Shown: positions 45,004 to 55,867 of the stretch, in pieces
Layout of the letters: each line of letters begins with the position of its first letter
Position numbering within the stretch: the stretch's first letter is position 1
Assembly: GCA_032164245.1 (NCBI GenBank)
Contig: JAVMKO010000001.1
Span: 13,863,603 to 13,927,602, forward strand
Length of the DNA stretch: 64,000 bases
Direction of reading: 5' to 3'
Source of the DNA: Sternotherus odoratus
Lineage: Eukaryota > Chordata > Testudines > Kinosternidae
Notes under the pieces: generated by a model
Databases searched by the model: none
The model's input: the letters and a program-made list of their open reading frames with translations, nothing else
What the model was told of the DNA's origin: nothing
Translations under genes and position numbers: made by a program

Positions 45004-46287
45004 AGGGGGGTTGGCCCCAGATGAGGTGGACTGTTAGAAAGGAAGACATGTTAGGGTGTGGCATGATAGAGAATAGGGCACTGAATAGAGCACTTTGAAG
45101 GGAGAGGACTTGTGGAATGGACCTCATTTGATGGGAGTAATGCAAGGAAGAAGAAGACAGACCCACCTGTCTCTCACACCTCATGATGAACCACGCAGAG
45201 GGAAAACTGCTCTGACCCTAGGAACATGTCATCTAGGCTCCCATTGGCTGCATCACCACAGGCATGGGAAGTGAGAGGAGGGAACAGAAACAGTGATAAT
45301 AGGGTTTGGAAGGGGATAAAATCAGTAACATGAGCTCTTCTGCCCCTAGGCAGGAGCCAAAACCCTCCCTCCCACATGGCACAAAAAAGGCTGCAGATAC
45401 AATGTGTTGTGCTGGGTAGGACCTGAGGTTTATGATGCATTTGAATTGTACCAGTAGAAAACCCAGTTAAAAAGCCAGGCAGTTATCAGTCACTGCTTGT
45501 GCTGCAGGATGGCATAACTCTTATTTCACATGCTGCTCGGATTCCCCAGGACTGGGATGGCCATTCACAGTACAGTAAATTGAAGAATGAGTGTGGGAGT
45601 CCCACTTCTGATCTCTCGCCTGCCGTGGGACTGACATAACTCCAGAACAGTGAAAAATGCAGCTTCCACATGACAAGATAAATGTTTTTATAAGAATCTT
45701 TCCAAATGAGAAGCACTGGCAGGCCTGAGGTATTGCAACAAAGAAAAGCAACGACCCAAGTGGAGTTACCCTGTCAAGTTTAGCCACTCAAGCTTTTCAC
45801 AGCCCTCAAATATATATTTCTCTTCTCTCTCTTATGAGCTTAGAGCTAGAGAATCTGAGCTCCTGTGTGCATCCAGAAAACCACTCTCTCATAAACACTG
45901 CACCCCATTCCACTAGCGTGTTTCATCCCTGCCCCAGAGAGACCATCTTTAGGCCTGAGGGGAACATTCCATCTCCAGGTCTTCGCTAAGACTGACAAAG
46001 GCTGTGCTAATTGTGAGGGTAATTGTTTTGAGATCTGGATACCTGTCTGTTTGGGCGGAGGCCTGCCTGTCTGTGCAGATGGGGAGGTCATCAGTTCATT
46101 TCGCATAGAGTATGTCACTGAGTCTGGCTGTCCTCAGAGGTTAACCTGTTTTAAAAGCAGTAATGAAAACACCACTCCACTGGCACCATCTGCCATTTTG
46201 GCCCATCCACGTCATCAACACCATCCTTTGCCAAGGTACTTTTGGTTGGCTCAAACTTTCAGGACTAAAATGCCCCACGGTAACTAA
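45004..46287. other. Gene-free stretch
   Basis: No exon or repeat is recognised with confidence. Confidence 0.4.
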
Positions 46288-46297
46288 CAATATTTAG

Positions 46298-46425
46298 AAT
46301 CAGAGAGGTAGCCGTGTTAGTCTGGAATAGCAGAGGTAACAAAGAGTCTTGTGGCACCTTAAAGACTAACTAAGGTATTGAAGCACAAGCTTTCGTGGGC
46401 TAATACCCTCTTCATCAGATGCAAG
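46298..46425 (+). mobile_element. tRNA-derived turtle SINE
   Basis: The order is AATCAGAGAGGTAGCCGTG, TTAGTCTGGAATAGCAG, GTCTTGTGGCACCTTAAAGAC, AAGCTTTCGTGGGC and CTTCATCAGATGCAAG. A 10-bp duplication CAATATTTAG flanks it at 46288-46297 and 46426-46435. Confidence 0.9.
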
Positions 46426-46550
46426 CAATATTTAGCGACACTATACCAGTGGCTCCATCTGTGGGAACAGGCAACTCGGATTGACTTTGATGGAAGTTGG
46501 GGGAGCTGAGAACCTTTGAAAAGCAAGTCACTTCCCCTGAGGAGTCTAAT

Positions 46551-46780
46551 GCCTGGTCTCCACTACAGCCCGGGATCGACTGCAGATACACAACTTCAGC
46601 TACGTGAATCACGTAGCTGAAGTTTGCGTATCTGCAGCCGACTTACTTGCTGTCCTCACGGCGGTGGCAGTCGGCGGCCCGCTCCCCTGTCGACTCCAGC
46701 TTGCGCCTCCCGGTGATCTGGAGTTCCAGAGTTGACGGGGGAGCCGCGGGCGATCGATTTCTCGCGTATTGGTCCACAGC
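46551..46780 (-). repeat. MITE related to the pair at 9841-10424, partial
   Basis: It starts GCCTGGTCTCCACTAC and contains the 33-bp palindrome at 46592-46624, identical in its arms to the one at 10292-10324. It then has GACTCCAGCTTGCGCCTCCC and GCGATCGATTTCTCGCG, which appear in the opposite order in the earlier copy. The far end is lost. Confidence 0.75.
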
Positions 46781-46849
46781 GATACCTACACTTAATATAG
46801 TAAAATCTCCCAGAGATTTTGCAGGAAATTTCCATAACTGTCACAATTA

Positions 46850-46985
46850 CCATCCCTATTTACAGACAGAGAAACTGAGGCGACAAAGGGGTTTAATTGC
46901 TCAAGACCATATAGCAAATCAATGTCACACCCTCATCTCCAGACTCTAACTTCTGTGCTTTAACCGCTAGACATCACTTCCTCCC
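46850..46985 (-). repeat. MIR/CORE-SINE relic, minus strand
   Basis: TTTACAGACAGAGAAACTGAGGC is followed by AATTGCTCAAGACCATATAGC and a GCTTTAACCGCTAGAC end, the complement of the MIR core. Confidence 0.75.
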
Positions 46986-47244
46986 CAGACCATGCTTCCT
47001 CTCCTGTTATCCCTTCTGTTATAGTTTGCTTTGAAAGCTAATCACCCTACTATGTGAGGGCTGTTCTTGGGGGTAGGAAGATTTCCCCCCCTCGACTGGT
47101 CTCATAAGACTGTGTGCTTTTACTGGTTGGTTCTCTCAGTGACACAATGAATTTTTAGCATTTGGGGCTTAGTAGCTTTTGAAAAAGGGCTGCTATGATG
47201 GGTTGAATTTTAAATCTATGTATAAAATAACTTGTTGAGGAAAA

Positions 47245-47371
47245 GGACAAAGAGTCTTGTGGCACCTTAAAGACTAACTAAAGTATGCTTCAAAACTTTA
47301 GTTAGTCTTTAAAGTGCCACAGGACTCTGTCACTTCTGCAATTCCAGACTAACACGGCTATCGCTCTGATT
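47245..47371 (-). mobile_element. SINE with internally inverted segment
   Basis: A perfect 14-bp duplication CTTGTTGAGGAAAA lies at 47231-47244 and 47372-47385. The right part is a minus-strand SINE head (CCAGACTAACACGGCTATCG). The left part, GGCACCTTAAAGACTAACTAAAG, is the same segment in plus orientation and pairs with CTTTAGTTAGTCTTTAAAGTGCC of the right part. The arms are about 40 bp around a short centre. The single shared target duplication shows one insertion event. Confidence 0.85.
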
Positions 47372-47385
47372 CTTGTTGAGGAAAA

Positions 47386-48116
47386 TAGTTCCCAAGCTCG
47401 AGTTTTCTCTCTCTTATTTTGGGTTTACACTGGACCAGCTCTATTGTATATGGCGGAGTTAATCTAGAGTAAGAAAGATCAGAATAAAGGATCAAGAGAC
47501 GAACTTCTCTCTCCCACCCTCTCGCTCGGTTGTGTGCACTGTAATTCTGTGAGAAACTACTGCAGAACACTCCCGCTTTCTCCAAACAAGACAGAGCTCC
47601 TACTGTCCCCCAAAATTCTTCAAAGGGTTTTGTTTCTGACAACCTCCTCACACTCTGAACTTCAGACACAGGCTCTGGCTCTGACACAGGATTTTATTCG
47701 CATGCTTGGAAAAGCTCAAATTCTGCTCCACTCTGTGCTAGTGTAAATCCTGAGCTACTCCATTGATTTCAGTGGAGTCACTCAGGGTTTATAGTGGAGT
47801 AACAGAGCAGAATCTGGTCTTTTGTCGCCAAGATTATTTAGATGCCCCAGAATTTTGGCTAAGGATAAAGCTCCTTTTATAATTTGGAACCAGATGTTGA
47901 CAGCAGTTATTCAGATATATTCATTTATTAATTCCTGCCTAGATAAGTATAATTCCATCCCAGCCAGTCTTGAAAAGTCTCATAAAAACTAGTCTCATCT
48001 ACTTACAATTTTAATCTGAAACGACATAACATATATATGGCCCCAATCCTGCTATGATTGGAGTCAGTAACAAAATGCCTGCTAACAGTTCAATATTAAG
48101 TGCTCTACTTCCTTTG
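47386..48116. other. Gene-free stretch
   Basis: No gene is seen. An old palindromic repeat lies at 47742-47822. Confidence 0.4.
47742..47822. repeat. Old palindromic repeat
   Basis: GAGCTACTCCATTGATTTCAG is followed by TGGAGTCACTC and GAGCAGAATCTGG, the same self-complementary word set as at 17445 and 18361. Confidence 0.45.
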
Positions 48117-48124
48117 CTCTATAA

Positions 48125-48961
48125 CACTGGTTCTCAAACTGGGGGTTGGGACCCCTCTGGGGGTCGCGACCCGGTTTTGCGGGGGTCGCGAGCCCCTGCT
48201 GCCTGCAGCCGGCCCCGACCCCTGCTGCGGGCTGCTGGAATCCGGCGCCCCCACGAGTTCAGTCCCGGTTGCGGTGGGCTCCCTCCACCCCCCCGGCCAG
48301 CTCCAGGCACCCCCGTGAGCTGAGCCCGGTCGCAGGAGGCTCCCGGCGCCCCCGCAAGCCCAGCCCCGGTCGTGGTAGGCTTCCGGCGCCCCTCTAGCCC
48401 TGGCTAGCTCCAGGCACCTCCACGAGCTGAGCCCCCACGAGCTCGATCCCAGTCGCAGCGGTCGCCCCGTGCCCCCCAGGCCCCAGCCGGCTACAGGCGC
48501 CTCTGCGAGCCAAGCCCCAGTCACAGCGGGAACCAGGTGCCCCCCCCCCCCCCGGCCCCAGCTGGCTACAGGCACCTCTGCGAGCCAGGCCCCAGTTGTG
48601 GCGGGCTCCAGGCGCCTCCGCAAGCTCAGTCCCGGTCGCGGCAGGCTCCCTGCGCTCCCCTGGCCGGCTCCAGGCACCCTCAAGGACCGAGCCCGGTCAC
48701 GGCAGGCGCCCGGTGCCCGGTGCCCTCGTGAGCTCAGACCAGTTGCGGCGGGCTCCCGGCGCCCCCCCAGCCGGCTCCATTTCCCCCGTCTCCAGGCGTC
48801 CCCTACCCGTGGGGGCTGCTGGAACCCCCCCACCTCCAGCCTGGCCCCTGCTCCAAAGGGCTGCCAGCAGCCCCCCCCCCAGCCTGACCCCTAAGGGGGG
48901 TTGCGCTTAGAGGCCTGGTGTCCAAAAGGGGTCACCAATTCAAAAAGTTTGAGAACCACTG
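48125..48961. mobile_element. 837-bp hAT-Charlie-like element with GC-rich filling
   Basis: The ends CACTGGTTCTCAAACT and AGTTTGAGAACCACTG are inverted with one mismatch. A perfect 8-bp duplication, CTCTATAA, lies at 48117-48124 and 48962-48969. Subterminal GGGGTCGCGACCC is typical. The interior is a C-rich minisatellite of CGAGCTCAGCCCCGGTCGC...GGCTCC...GGCGCCCC-type units, varying in length around 45-60 bp. The 242-codon minus-strand frame is the translation of these units. No transposase is encoded. Confidence 0.9.
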
Positions 48962-49108
48962 CTCTATAACATTCATTCTTTACTGGACTTCTGATCAGTT
49001 AGAAAAGACAAAGAATAGCAAGAAAGAGGAGAGCAAAAAGAAACACAGTAGTTTTGGATGTATATACTCCCATTCTGTGCATGAAGACAAGCCAGAATAA
49101 AGGCATTG

Positions 49109-49427
49109 CAGTACTGCCAACCCTAAGCATTCAAAATGTCACAAATCAGGTCTCAATAAACATTAACTTTACTTAAAAACATGGGGATTTAAAAAAATAA
49201 TAAATATGGGTGTTTTTCCTTGCCGTCTGGTTTCTGAATCTTTAGGTTACTCCTGAGTCAAGTTTTCAAGCTTTTCTCCCTAATCAGGAGAACTAGACGC
49301 TTCCCCTCTCCCCTTTCTAATGAGAGCTGAGAGTCTCCCATATTCACCTGGCCCTAGGAGCTGCGGTTTTAAGAAAAACAACAAATAGAGTGAGCCCCAT
49401 GATAAACTCATGATAGCTGACAACAGG
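49109..49427 (+). mobile_element. Amniote hAT-type MITE (GTTGGCAA type ends)
   Basis: The left end CAGTACTGCCAACCCTAAGC and the right GATAGCTGACAACAG are decayed complements. The body has GCCGTCTGGTTTCTGAATC, TTTTCAAGCTTTTCTC, CTGAGAGTCTCCCA and GCTCATGATAAACTCATGA-like blocks, in the order of an old repeat I know from turtles and crocodilians. No clear target duplication remains. Confidence 0.65.
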
Positions 49428-50950
49428 GAAATATCCAAGAACCAGAAAATGAATTGACCAAGAAATTGACTGGAAACAAAAATGACCAATTTTCACTGAC
49501 CGAAACGGATATTCAAAGTTTAAAGATATGCCAAACGTGTAAAGAAATGGTACATGGACATACAGGACTGGTCTCTGACGGATTGTACCCCAGATACGTT
49601 CTTGAACTGTTCCTAGCGGTCAAAGGGAGAACAAAGATTTTGCTGAGTTCCTGGTTTTGCTCTTTTCCAGTCTGAACCCTACATAGATGCAAAGCCTTAC
49701 AAGACACGTGGAAAAAGTGAGGGGCCAATCCTGCTCACTGAACATATGGAAGCAGTCCCCTTGACTACAGTGGGAATGCACAGCTGAGAAGACTAAACAA
49801 GATTTGGCCCCATCATTCCTATTAGGCATCCTTCTGCAAACACTGGGCCAAGTAGATCGATACAACAGAAGGGCCCATTCCTGTGAGGTGTGAGCACCTA
49901 GTGAGACATTTAGGGCCATGGAAATTTATGGGAGTGGAGGGAGTTCAGCACCTTGCAGGACTGAATCCAGAATTAGTAGCACCTTTTTAGCAAGTTGCAG
50001 AGAATCCAAGTGGGTAGCCATCACAAAGAACATTTGTGTGGGCAGACTATGTGAAGATTCCTCCACAGTTCTAACTGGTACTAAAAAGCTTAGTAATAAT
50101 AGGATGAAATTCAATGTTTAGGCTTTGCAAATAATAATAATAACCCTAAATAACTGTGTTTCCTCTTAATTGCAACCACAACAAAATCCCAGTTTTTATT
50201 CCTCTCTCCTGGCTTGTCATTTCATCCGGTCATTCAGAGTTTAACAGGTTGGATGTCACAAGCCTGTAAGCTACTTTCCACCTCCCCTTCCGCCCCGCAT
50301 CCCACGTGAAAACACTCAGCCATCTGGTACTGTATATTCATGTGCTTGGATCCATTTGCCCAGGCTTTCTGTCCCAATGCCGTATGCATGCATCCCTACT
50401 TCTTGCCTCATCTTTGTTCTCTCTGAGAGCAAAGTAGTCCTGCAAGAAGAATCGGTGTGTCCTTTCCTCTCTTTCTTCCTCTATGAATTCAATAGGAGGA
50501 AAGGAAGGTGCTTGCAGGGATTCTAGAAATAAAAAGAATGTTCCCTGTACAGAGTGATAGGGCGGTTTATGCTCCCAGGTAGCCTTGGCAGATCCATCAT
50601 AAAGCATTTAGTTATAAAACCCTTAGGCCTCAGTAAGTGAGCCCATGTCTCACTACTACATTTATGCTGTTCTGAAAAATCTCGTTGCTGGGAGTAACAA
50701 AGAGCAAAAGGTAATGAGCCTCTTTGGAGAGGTTTTGGGCACTTACTGGAAGAGTTGGAAGCAGAGGCCTTTAACACTACGACATCTTTTTCTATAGATC
50801 AGGCTGGTTATAATTCAATATTATAGTCAATGTTCAGATGCAAGTCCCACAGCAATTTATATTGCAGCTGAGTCAGGAGGTGCAAGCCAAGAGAACCTGA
50901 ATCTCTTCAGCAATGAAACACCAATAAAAGATCTACATGTTCTTAAGTAA
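49428..50950. other. Gene-free stretch
   Basis: An old palindromic repeat lies at 49715-49812 (GGGGCCAATCCTGCTC facing AAGATTTGGCCCC). Nothing else is assigned. Confidence 0.4.
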
Positions 50951-50953
50951 GGG

Positions 50954-51060
50954 ATGTTGTGAATTACACTTACAGGTTACGCACAGCCGAGGGCTGTTGC
51001 GAATTACACCTAAAGGTTACACACACGGTTTAAGAGAACCGCTATGAATTACACCTTTGG
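50954..51060 (+). repeat. Short direct repeats upstream of the gypsy relic
   Basis: GAATTACAC followed by CTA-AAGGTTAC recurs at 50959, 50999 and 51044 (spacing 40 and 45 bp). It may be part of an LTR of the neighbouring gypsy element, but no TG...CA boundary pair could be fixed. Confidence 0.45.
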
Positions 51061-51302
51061 CCGAGAGGAACTTCAAAATGGAGTTACACGAGCTAACTTT
51101 CTTTAACAGGGAAAGCACAGTGGAAGTTGGTGATCAGACATCTTTCCCCACCTGCTCCATACAGTCAAACTCAAAACTCAGACTGAGCCACCGAAGCGGG
51201 AAGTATCAGGGCTTCGAGCATAACCAATGTCTCTCTTTCCAGCTAGGTGAACACCGGCTAACACGATAGCTTTGACAATCAAGTGGGGCATCTGGGAGTA
51301 GG

Positions 51303-51790
51303 GTGAGACACTACTGGCGCCAGATAGGGGGTGACGTCGCCCTCCGTGTTCACACCTGCACCAGATGTATCCGACGAAACACTCTGCTTAAGCAGGCAGC
51401 ACCTCTTGTCAGCATCACAAGTTCGATACCTAGGGAGCTTGTCGTTATGGACTTTCGGTCATTACAGCCTGACTGCTGGGATACTGCAGATATCTCTGTG
51501 GTCACTGACCATTTTACTTGTTACACCCAGGCTCATCCCACCAAAGACCAAAAAGCTTCCAGGGTAGCTAAGATCCCGTGGGGGAAAGTTCTTCGTTCAC
51601 TATGGGTTGTTTGCGAGACAACACTCAGACCAGGGATGGGATTTTGAAAGTCGGTTATCAAAGAACGTTGCAAGCCCATGGGGATCACAGCCCCTTATCC
51701 TCCACGAGGGGATCCACTGCCAGAATGATTCAACATAAAACCGACGCTAAGCCCCTCTGTGCTCATGAAAAATCGCATGACACTTTTTGA
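51303..51790 (+). pseudogene. Ty3/gypsy integrase fragment, frameshifted
   Basis: The frame from 51303 reads HYWRQIGGDV, CTRCIRRNT, LVVMDFRSLQ and ISVVTDHFTCYTQAHPTKDQ. These are, in order, the end of the zinc-binding HHCC region and the start of the DDE core, with the first catalytic Asp in MDF. Around 51590-51600 the frame shifts, and HYGLFARQHSDQGWDFESRL, with the second Asp, continues in another frame. After about 51700 homology fades before the catalytic Glu. Protease and polymerase regions are missing. It is an inactive relic. Confidence 0.85.
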
Positions 51791-53017
51791 AAGTGCCGGA
51801 GAGTTAACCTGGGCATCCTGACCAAGTTCTAAGTTGGACTAATTATATTTTGCCTGCCCACATTTCCCCTACAGCGATAACTGGATAGGGTGCTTCTCTT
51901 CCCTTTCACACCTAGCATTTGCCACATCCTGGTGCTATGTATGCACTGTTAAACATCTGTTATGTTCCACCTCAGAGGTGGCCGCATTTCAATAGTGGGA
52001 AAGGGGCCTGATTTTCAAAGGTATTTAGGTGCCTAATGATACAGCTCGTGATCTTTTATAGGAGCGCTGTGAGGCCTGGTTACCATTTATCAAATGCTTT
52101 GAGATCCATGGACAAATACTAATATTTATTAAGCACTTTGTGACCATTATTACTACTGAGGATTTTAGGGTCAAGTATCACAGGATATGGAACATGTAGT
52201 GTTGTCCCAGTTTGCAAAAGGAATGCCGTGAATAGCCTTTCGGTGGATCAGAGAAAATTGAATCTGCAGTCACACGCACAATGCGCTACATGGCACACAC
52301 GTGACTTTCATATTTTTAAAACTGCCTCTGTCCTCACCTTTCAAACCTCACCATACAAACTAGTAAAGAAGAGGGGCACAGCCAAGCTTGACCGAACACC
52401 TCCCGTGTAACCAAGCCAGACTCAGGAAAGAATCATGCGCCTTTACAAACATAAATCAGAACTGTAACCTCAGCTTGCTAGAGGACAAGTGTATTTTATG
52501 TACTTGACCTGTAGGCAGGGTTCACTTCAACGTGACCCTGGTGTAATTCTGCTTGATCAGCTGGAAAGACAAGTTGCCCGAGTCTATATTATGCTCACAC
52601 TCCAAACCCCCGTGAAAAAGGTCTTCGTGCAGAAATACAAGAACAGACATTCCAAAAAAAATCCTCTTCTGAAATGATTCTGTTTCCTCAAACATTCCCC
52701 AGGCTCCCATCTTTTAAAAAGGTCTTTTTCGAGTGTCCTTTTTAAGGGTGGTGAGCTGGTGGGAGAAGAGGTGTAGGCCAGGGTGTTCTTTGTACAATAT
52801 CTAGGTATTCTTAAATCCTGCCTGCTTCCAGTTCTATGGTTTTAATCTCCTTGGGAAAGCAATGCAATTCAGCCACTCTTTATTTCTCAGTCTGCCTGAC
52901 TATTTGTGGAGCCATGTTCAGGCACGTGTTATACTCTCAGATACTCACACACTTTGCACAGAGACATACCCCTGTTTGCATTGACTTCAAGGTAGGAGTA
53001 GTCAAAGCACAGGTCAG
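51791..53017. other. Gene-free stretch
   Basis: At 52060-52160 a MIR tail may remain (AAATGCTTTGAGATCCATGG, TTAAGCACTTTGTG), preceded by GATTTTCAAAGGTATTTAGGTGCC, a common old turtle repeat word. The rest is unassigned. Confidence 0.4.
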
Positions 53018-53105
53018 GAACATTGGAATTGCCAGGTCAGACTAGTGGCTCACCTAGTTCAGTATCCCTGTCTGACAGTGGCTTTTAACAGACGGTTGAG
53101 AGACC
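53018..53105 (-). mobile_element. CR1 LINE 3' tail, minus strand, decayed
   Basis: GAATTGCCAGGTCAGACTAG and then TTCAGTATCCCTGTCTGACAG is the complement of the CTGACCCAGTATGGCC-type tail. Confidence 0.7.
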
Positions 53106-54082
53106 GCTGCAAGAAGCCCTAAAGTGAGCAAATATAGGACAACTTGTACACAAAGGCAGTTTCTTCCTAGTCCTCATCAGCGAGAGCTTGGCTGATACAT
53201 GAGGGTTTATCTCTCTTCTACAATTTTCTTTTTACATCGGAAAAAGAAAAAAAAAGTGCATGAGGACTGCGATTACATTGCTATTTTTAATTCGTTTTGG
53301 GCTCTTGCAGGGAGCTTAACTGACAGATTTGGAGTGAAGTCCTCTGTTTACCAAATAGGTACCACACAGGCAGTGATGCCTCACACATCCGCTGCTTTGC
53401 CAATGCATCTCGACCCAGCCTTGTAGGAGTCGGATGAGAGACCTGTCTCCATGGCCCATTCAGTCCTTGCTCTCTCTTTTGACGCTACCCCCAGGGGCCC
53501 CAAGTTTGCTGGTGCTTTTAGAGGTGCAGACACCCTTGTGTGTGGAACTGGCCTAACAGTTTCCCAGGAGGTGGACTGGGCCCACCAATGCATTTCATAC
53601 AGGCCACTGAACAGACAGGGATTTATGGGGCAGATTCACTGATGCACTCCTTTTGCTTTACGTCACTCTAGCCGTTCAGCTGACCAGAGTCTGCAGTTTC
53701 TTTTGTGTTGCTGGAGTGGGGCGAAAACAGACTAACCGTAAAGGCAAATTTGGTTACTACCACCAGGGATAGGGTTCACATTGGCTATCAAAACACTGGA
53801 AACGTCTCTTGTTCCATTACTGATCTCATGAGTCATCATGGCCCTCAGGGTGTCTATAAGAACATGTGCACCATATCACAACCATGTGGCTATCTGGGGA
53901 GGGTTTAGGGCTCAGTCCTACAGGATAATTAAAGTGAAGTCAATGTACTCAGCATGGGATTATGTGATTTGCAGCATCAAGGCCAGAGGGCTCAGCTCCA
54001 TGCAGGATCAAGCTCTTAGGGAATGCAGCAAAGCATGCTACCGAAAACCCACAGTCAGAAAGAACAAACCTATATAAGGTGA
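53106..54082. other. Gene-free stretch
   Basis: No exon is supported. An A-rich run lies at 53239-53255. Confidence 0.4.
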
Positions 54083-54140
54083 GGTCGTTTGACCTGTGTT
54101 ATGCAGGAGGTCAGACTGGATGTTCAGAATGGTCGCTTGG
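54083..54140 (+). mobile_element. CR1 LINE tail fragment
   Basis: CTGTGTTATGCAGGAGGTCAGACTGGATG...AATGGTCGCTTGG, with mismatches, is the last part of a CR1 tail. Confidence 0.65.
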
Positions 54141-54172
54141 GTATGAATCAACACAGAAGTGTTAAGTAACAG

Positions 54173-55859
54173 TAGGGTGACCAGACGTCCCGATTTTATC
54201 GGGACAGTCCCGATTTTTGTGTGTCTGTCCCGAGTCCCGATCAGACTCCCGTCGGGACTAGTCTTGTCCCGATTTTTGCAGATGATCCCTGGCGCGCAGG
54301 GCTCATGAAGGCAACATGGCCCCGCCCACTGCTCCAGGCAGCCATGTGCTGCCTGCGTGAGCCCTGCCCAGGCAGGGCTCATCTCTAAAGTTTCAGATCC
54401 CTCAGGAGAGTGCTGCAGCTAACTTCCTGCCCCGAGACAGATCGCAGCCTGCTCCTGTCCTTTCCCCCCCACCTCTCTGGCTGACAGAGACTGGGGAGGA
54501 CCCTCCCACACAATCAGGCAGCGCCCGGCCGGCCCCGCAGGAAGGGGGGGGTGGGTGAGGGGAGAGACAGCACAGCATTTCAGGGGGGTAGCAGGAGGTG
54601 GGCTAGCAGCAGCAAGCAATGGCCAGCCCAGGTCAGGAGAGCTCTGTCTCTGCCCCCCTGCCTGCCTCAGAAGCATGCTGCTTGCTGCCTGTAAGGAGGG
54701 GGGGGGGAGCCCACCCCTTCCCCCACCGAAACAGAGGGGGAGCCCACCCCTTCCCCCACCGAAACAGAGAGCCTCCATCTACCGTGGCCTGCTCCTGCGC
54801 CCCTCCCCCCCTGCTGAGTCCATAATTGGCCCCACACCCCAGGAGGTGATGATGGCCAGGAGGACAGGTCTCTCACCTTCCTGCTGCCTGCGGGGCATGC
54901 ATGGTGCAGGCGCCAGCAGAAGAGGGTGGGGGAAGAGACCCCCCCCCCAGCCCCACCTCCCAAACCTGGATCCAGCCAGCCACCCTGCTGGATACTTCCT
55001 GGCTGGCCCCAGCCCCAGGCATCCCCCCACCTCACTGGATCCCAGGAGGAGCAGACGAATGAACCTGCCTGCTTGCCAGATACTCCCCAGGACAGGACAG
55101 CCACCCCAGGTAAGCACCCCCAGCCCGGGACTCCCTTGGCCCCTGGCAGGTGACAGGTCCCTCTGGCGTTTGGGGGAGGGGAGCCTTGTTGCATGATGCA
55201 GCAGTGATTACCTGCAAGCCCCCCCCCGTTCCAGCTCCCAATGGGAGCCATGGAGGTAGTGCTTTTGGCTGGAGAGTCCCCACTGCTATTCTCTAACTCT
55301 CACCCTAGGAGCCAGAGACCTCCAGAGCTGGTGAGTGTGGCCAGGGAAGGGGGGCAGGGTCAAGTGTGGATGAGTGTTTGGGAGGTGTGTGTGGGGTGCT
55401 GGTCTGTGAGGGTTGGTGTGGAGGATGTCTGGTGGAGGGCTCAAAATAAAAACAACAACAATATCAAGAATATCAAATTATTCATTTATTTTTCTTTTAC
55501 CTTAATTATACTACCTTAGGGGCTATAACATATTACCAAAGTATAATCCGCCCATGTCTGTCCTGCAGCTTTGGCCGGGGGTTGGAGCCGGAGCCCTGTG
55601 CCCCTGACCCCATGCTTTCTACAGGCTTTTTTCAGCTTCCTAGGGCTGTGTGCCCCCTCTCATGGCTCCGATCAGGGCTCTGCACCTTTGCCTGTGGTGC
55701 CCCGCCCCCCCGCTCATGCCCCGCCCCCTGCTGGTGCCCCCCGCTCCCCCCCCCCCGCTGGTGCCCCGCCCCCCGCTCTCCTCCCCCCCCCCCCCCCCCC
55801 CCCCCCCCCCGCTCACGGAGTGTGTCCTGATATTTCACTCTTCCCATCTGGTCACCCTA
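54173..55859 (+). mobile_element. 1687-bp hAT (TAGGGTGACCAGA family) with exon-like inserts
   Basis: The ends TAGGGTGACCAGACGTCC and CATCTGGTCACCCTA lie between perfect 8-bp duplications, AGTAACAG, at 54165-54172 and 55860-55867. The left 530 bp and right 50 bp are colinear with the 626-bp copy at 30171-30796. The extra 1.05 kb (about 54700-55780) is unique to this copy. It contains a doubled CCCACCCCTTCCCCCACC unit at 54708-54768, donor-like CCAGGTAAGC near 55108, and an acceptor-exon-donor-like run (CACCCTAG...GAGCTGGTGAGTG) at 55306-55338. An AT-rich island lies at 55441-55560 and a C run at 55780-55810. No transposase was found. The 213-codon frame has no recognisable domain. Confidence 0.9.
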
Positions 55860-55867
55860 AGTAACAG

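Noticed and set aside
48105..48833. 242-codon minus-strand open frame
   Set aside because: It spans the GC-rich tandem repeat of a hAT-Charlie-like element and crosses the element border.
51318..51336. TGGCGCC word as a retroviral primer binding site
   Set aside because: The word falls within the readable gypsy integrase frame (HYWRQIGGDV) and is not placed after an LTR end, so coincidence is the better explanation.
54555..55196. 213-codon plus-strand open frame
   Set aside because: It lies inside the hAT, is Pro/Gly/Ser-rich with a duplicated PPLPPPKQR-type unit, and has long opposing frames. No family is recognised.
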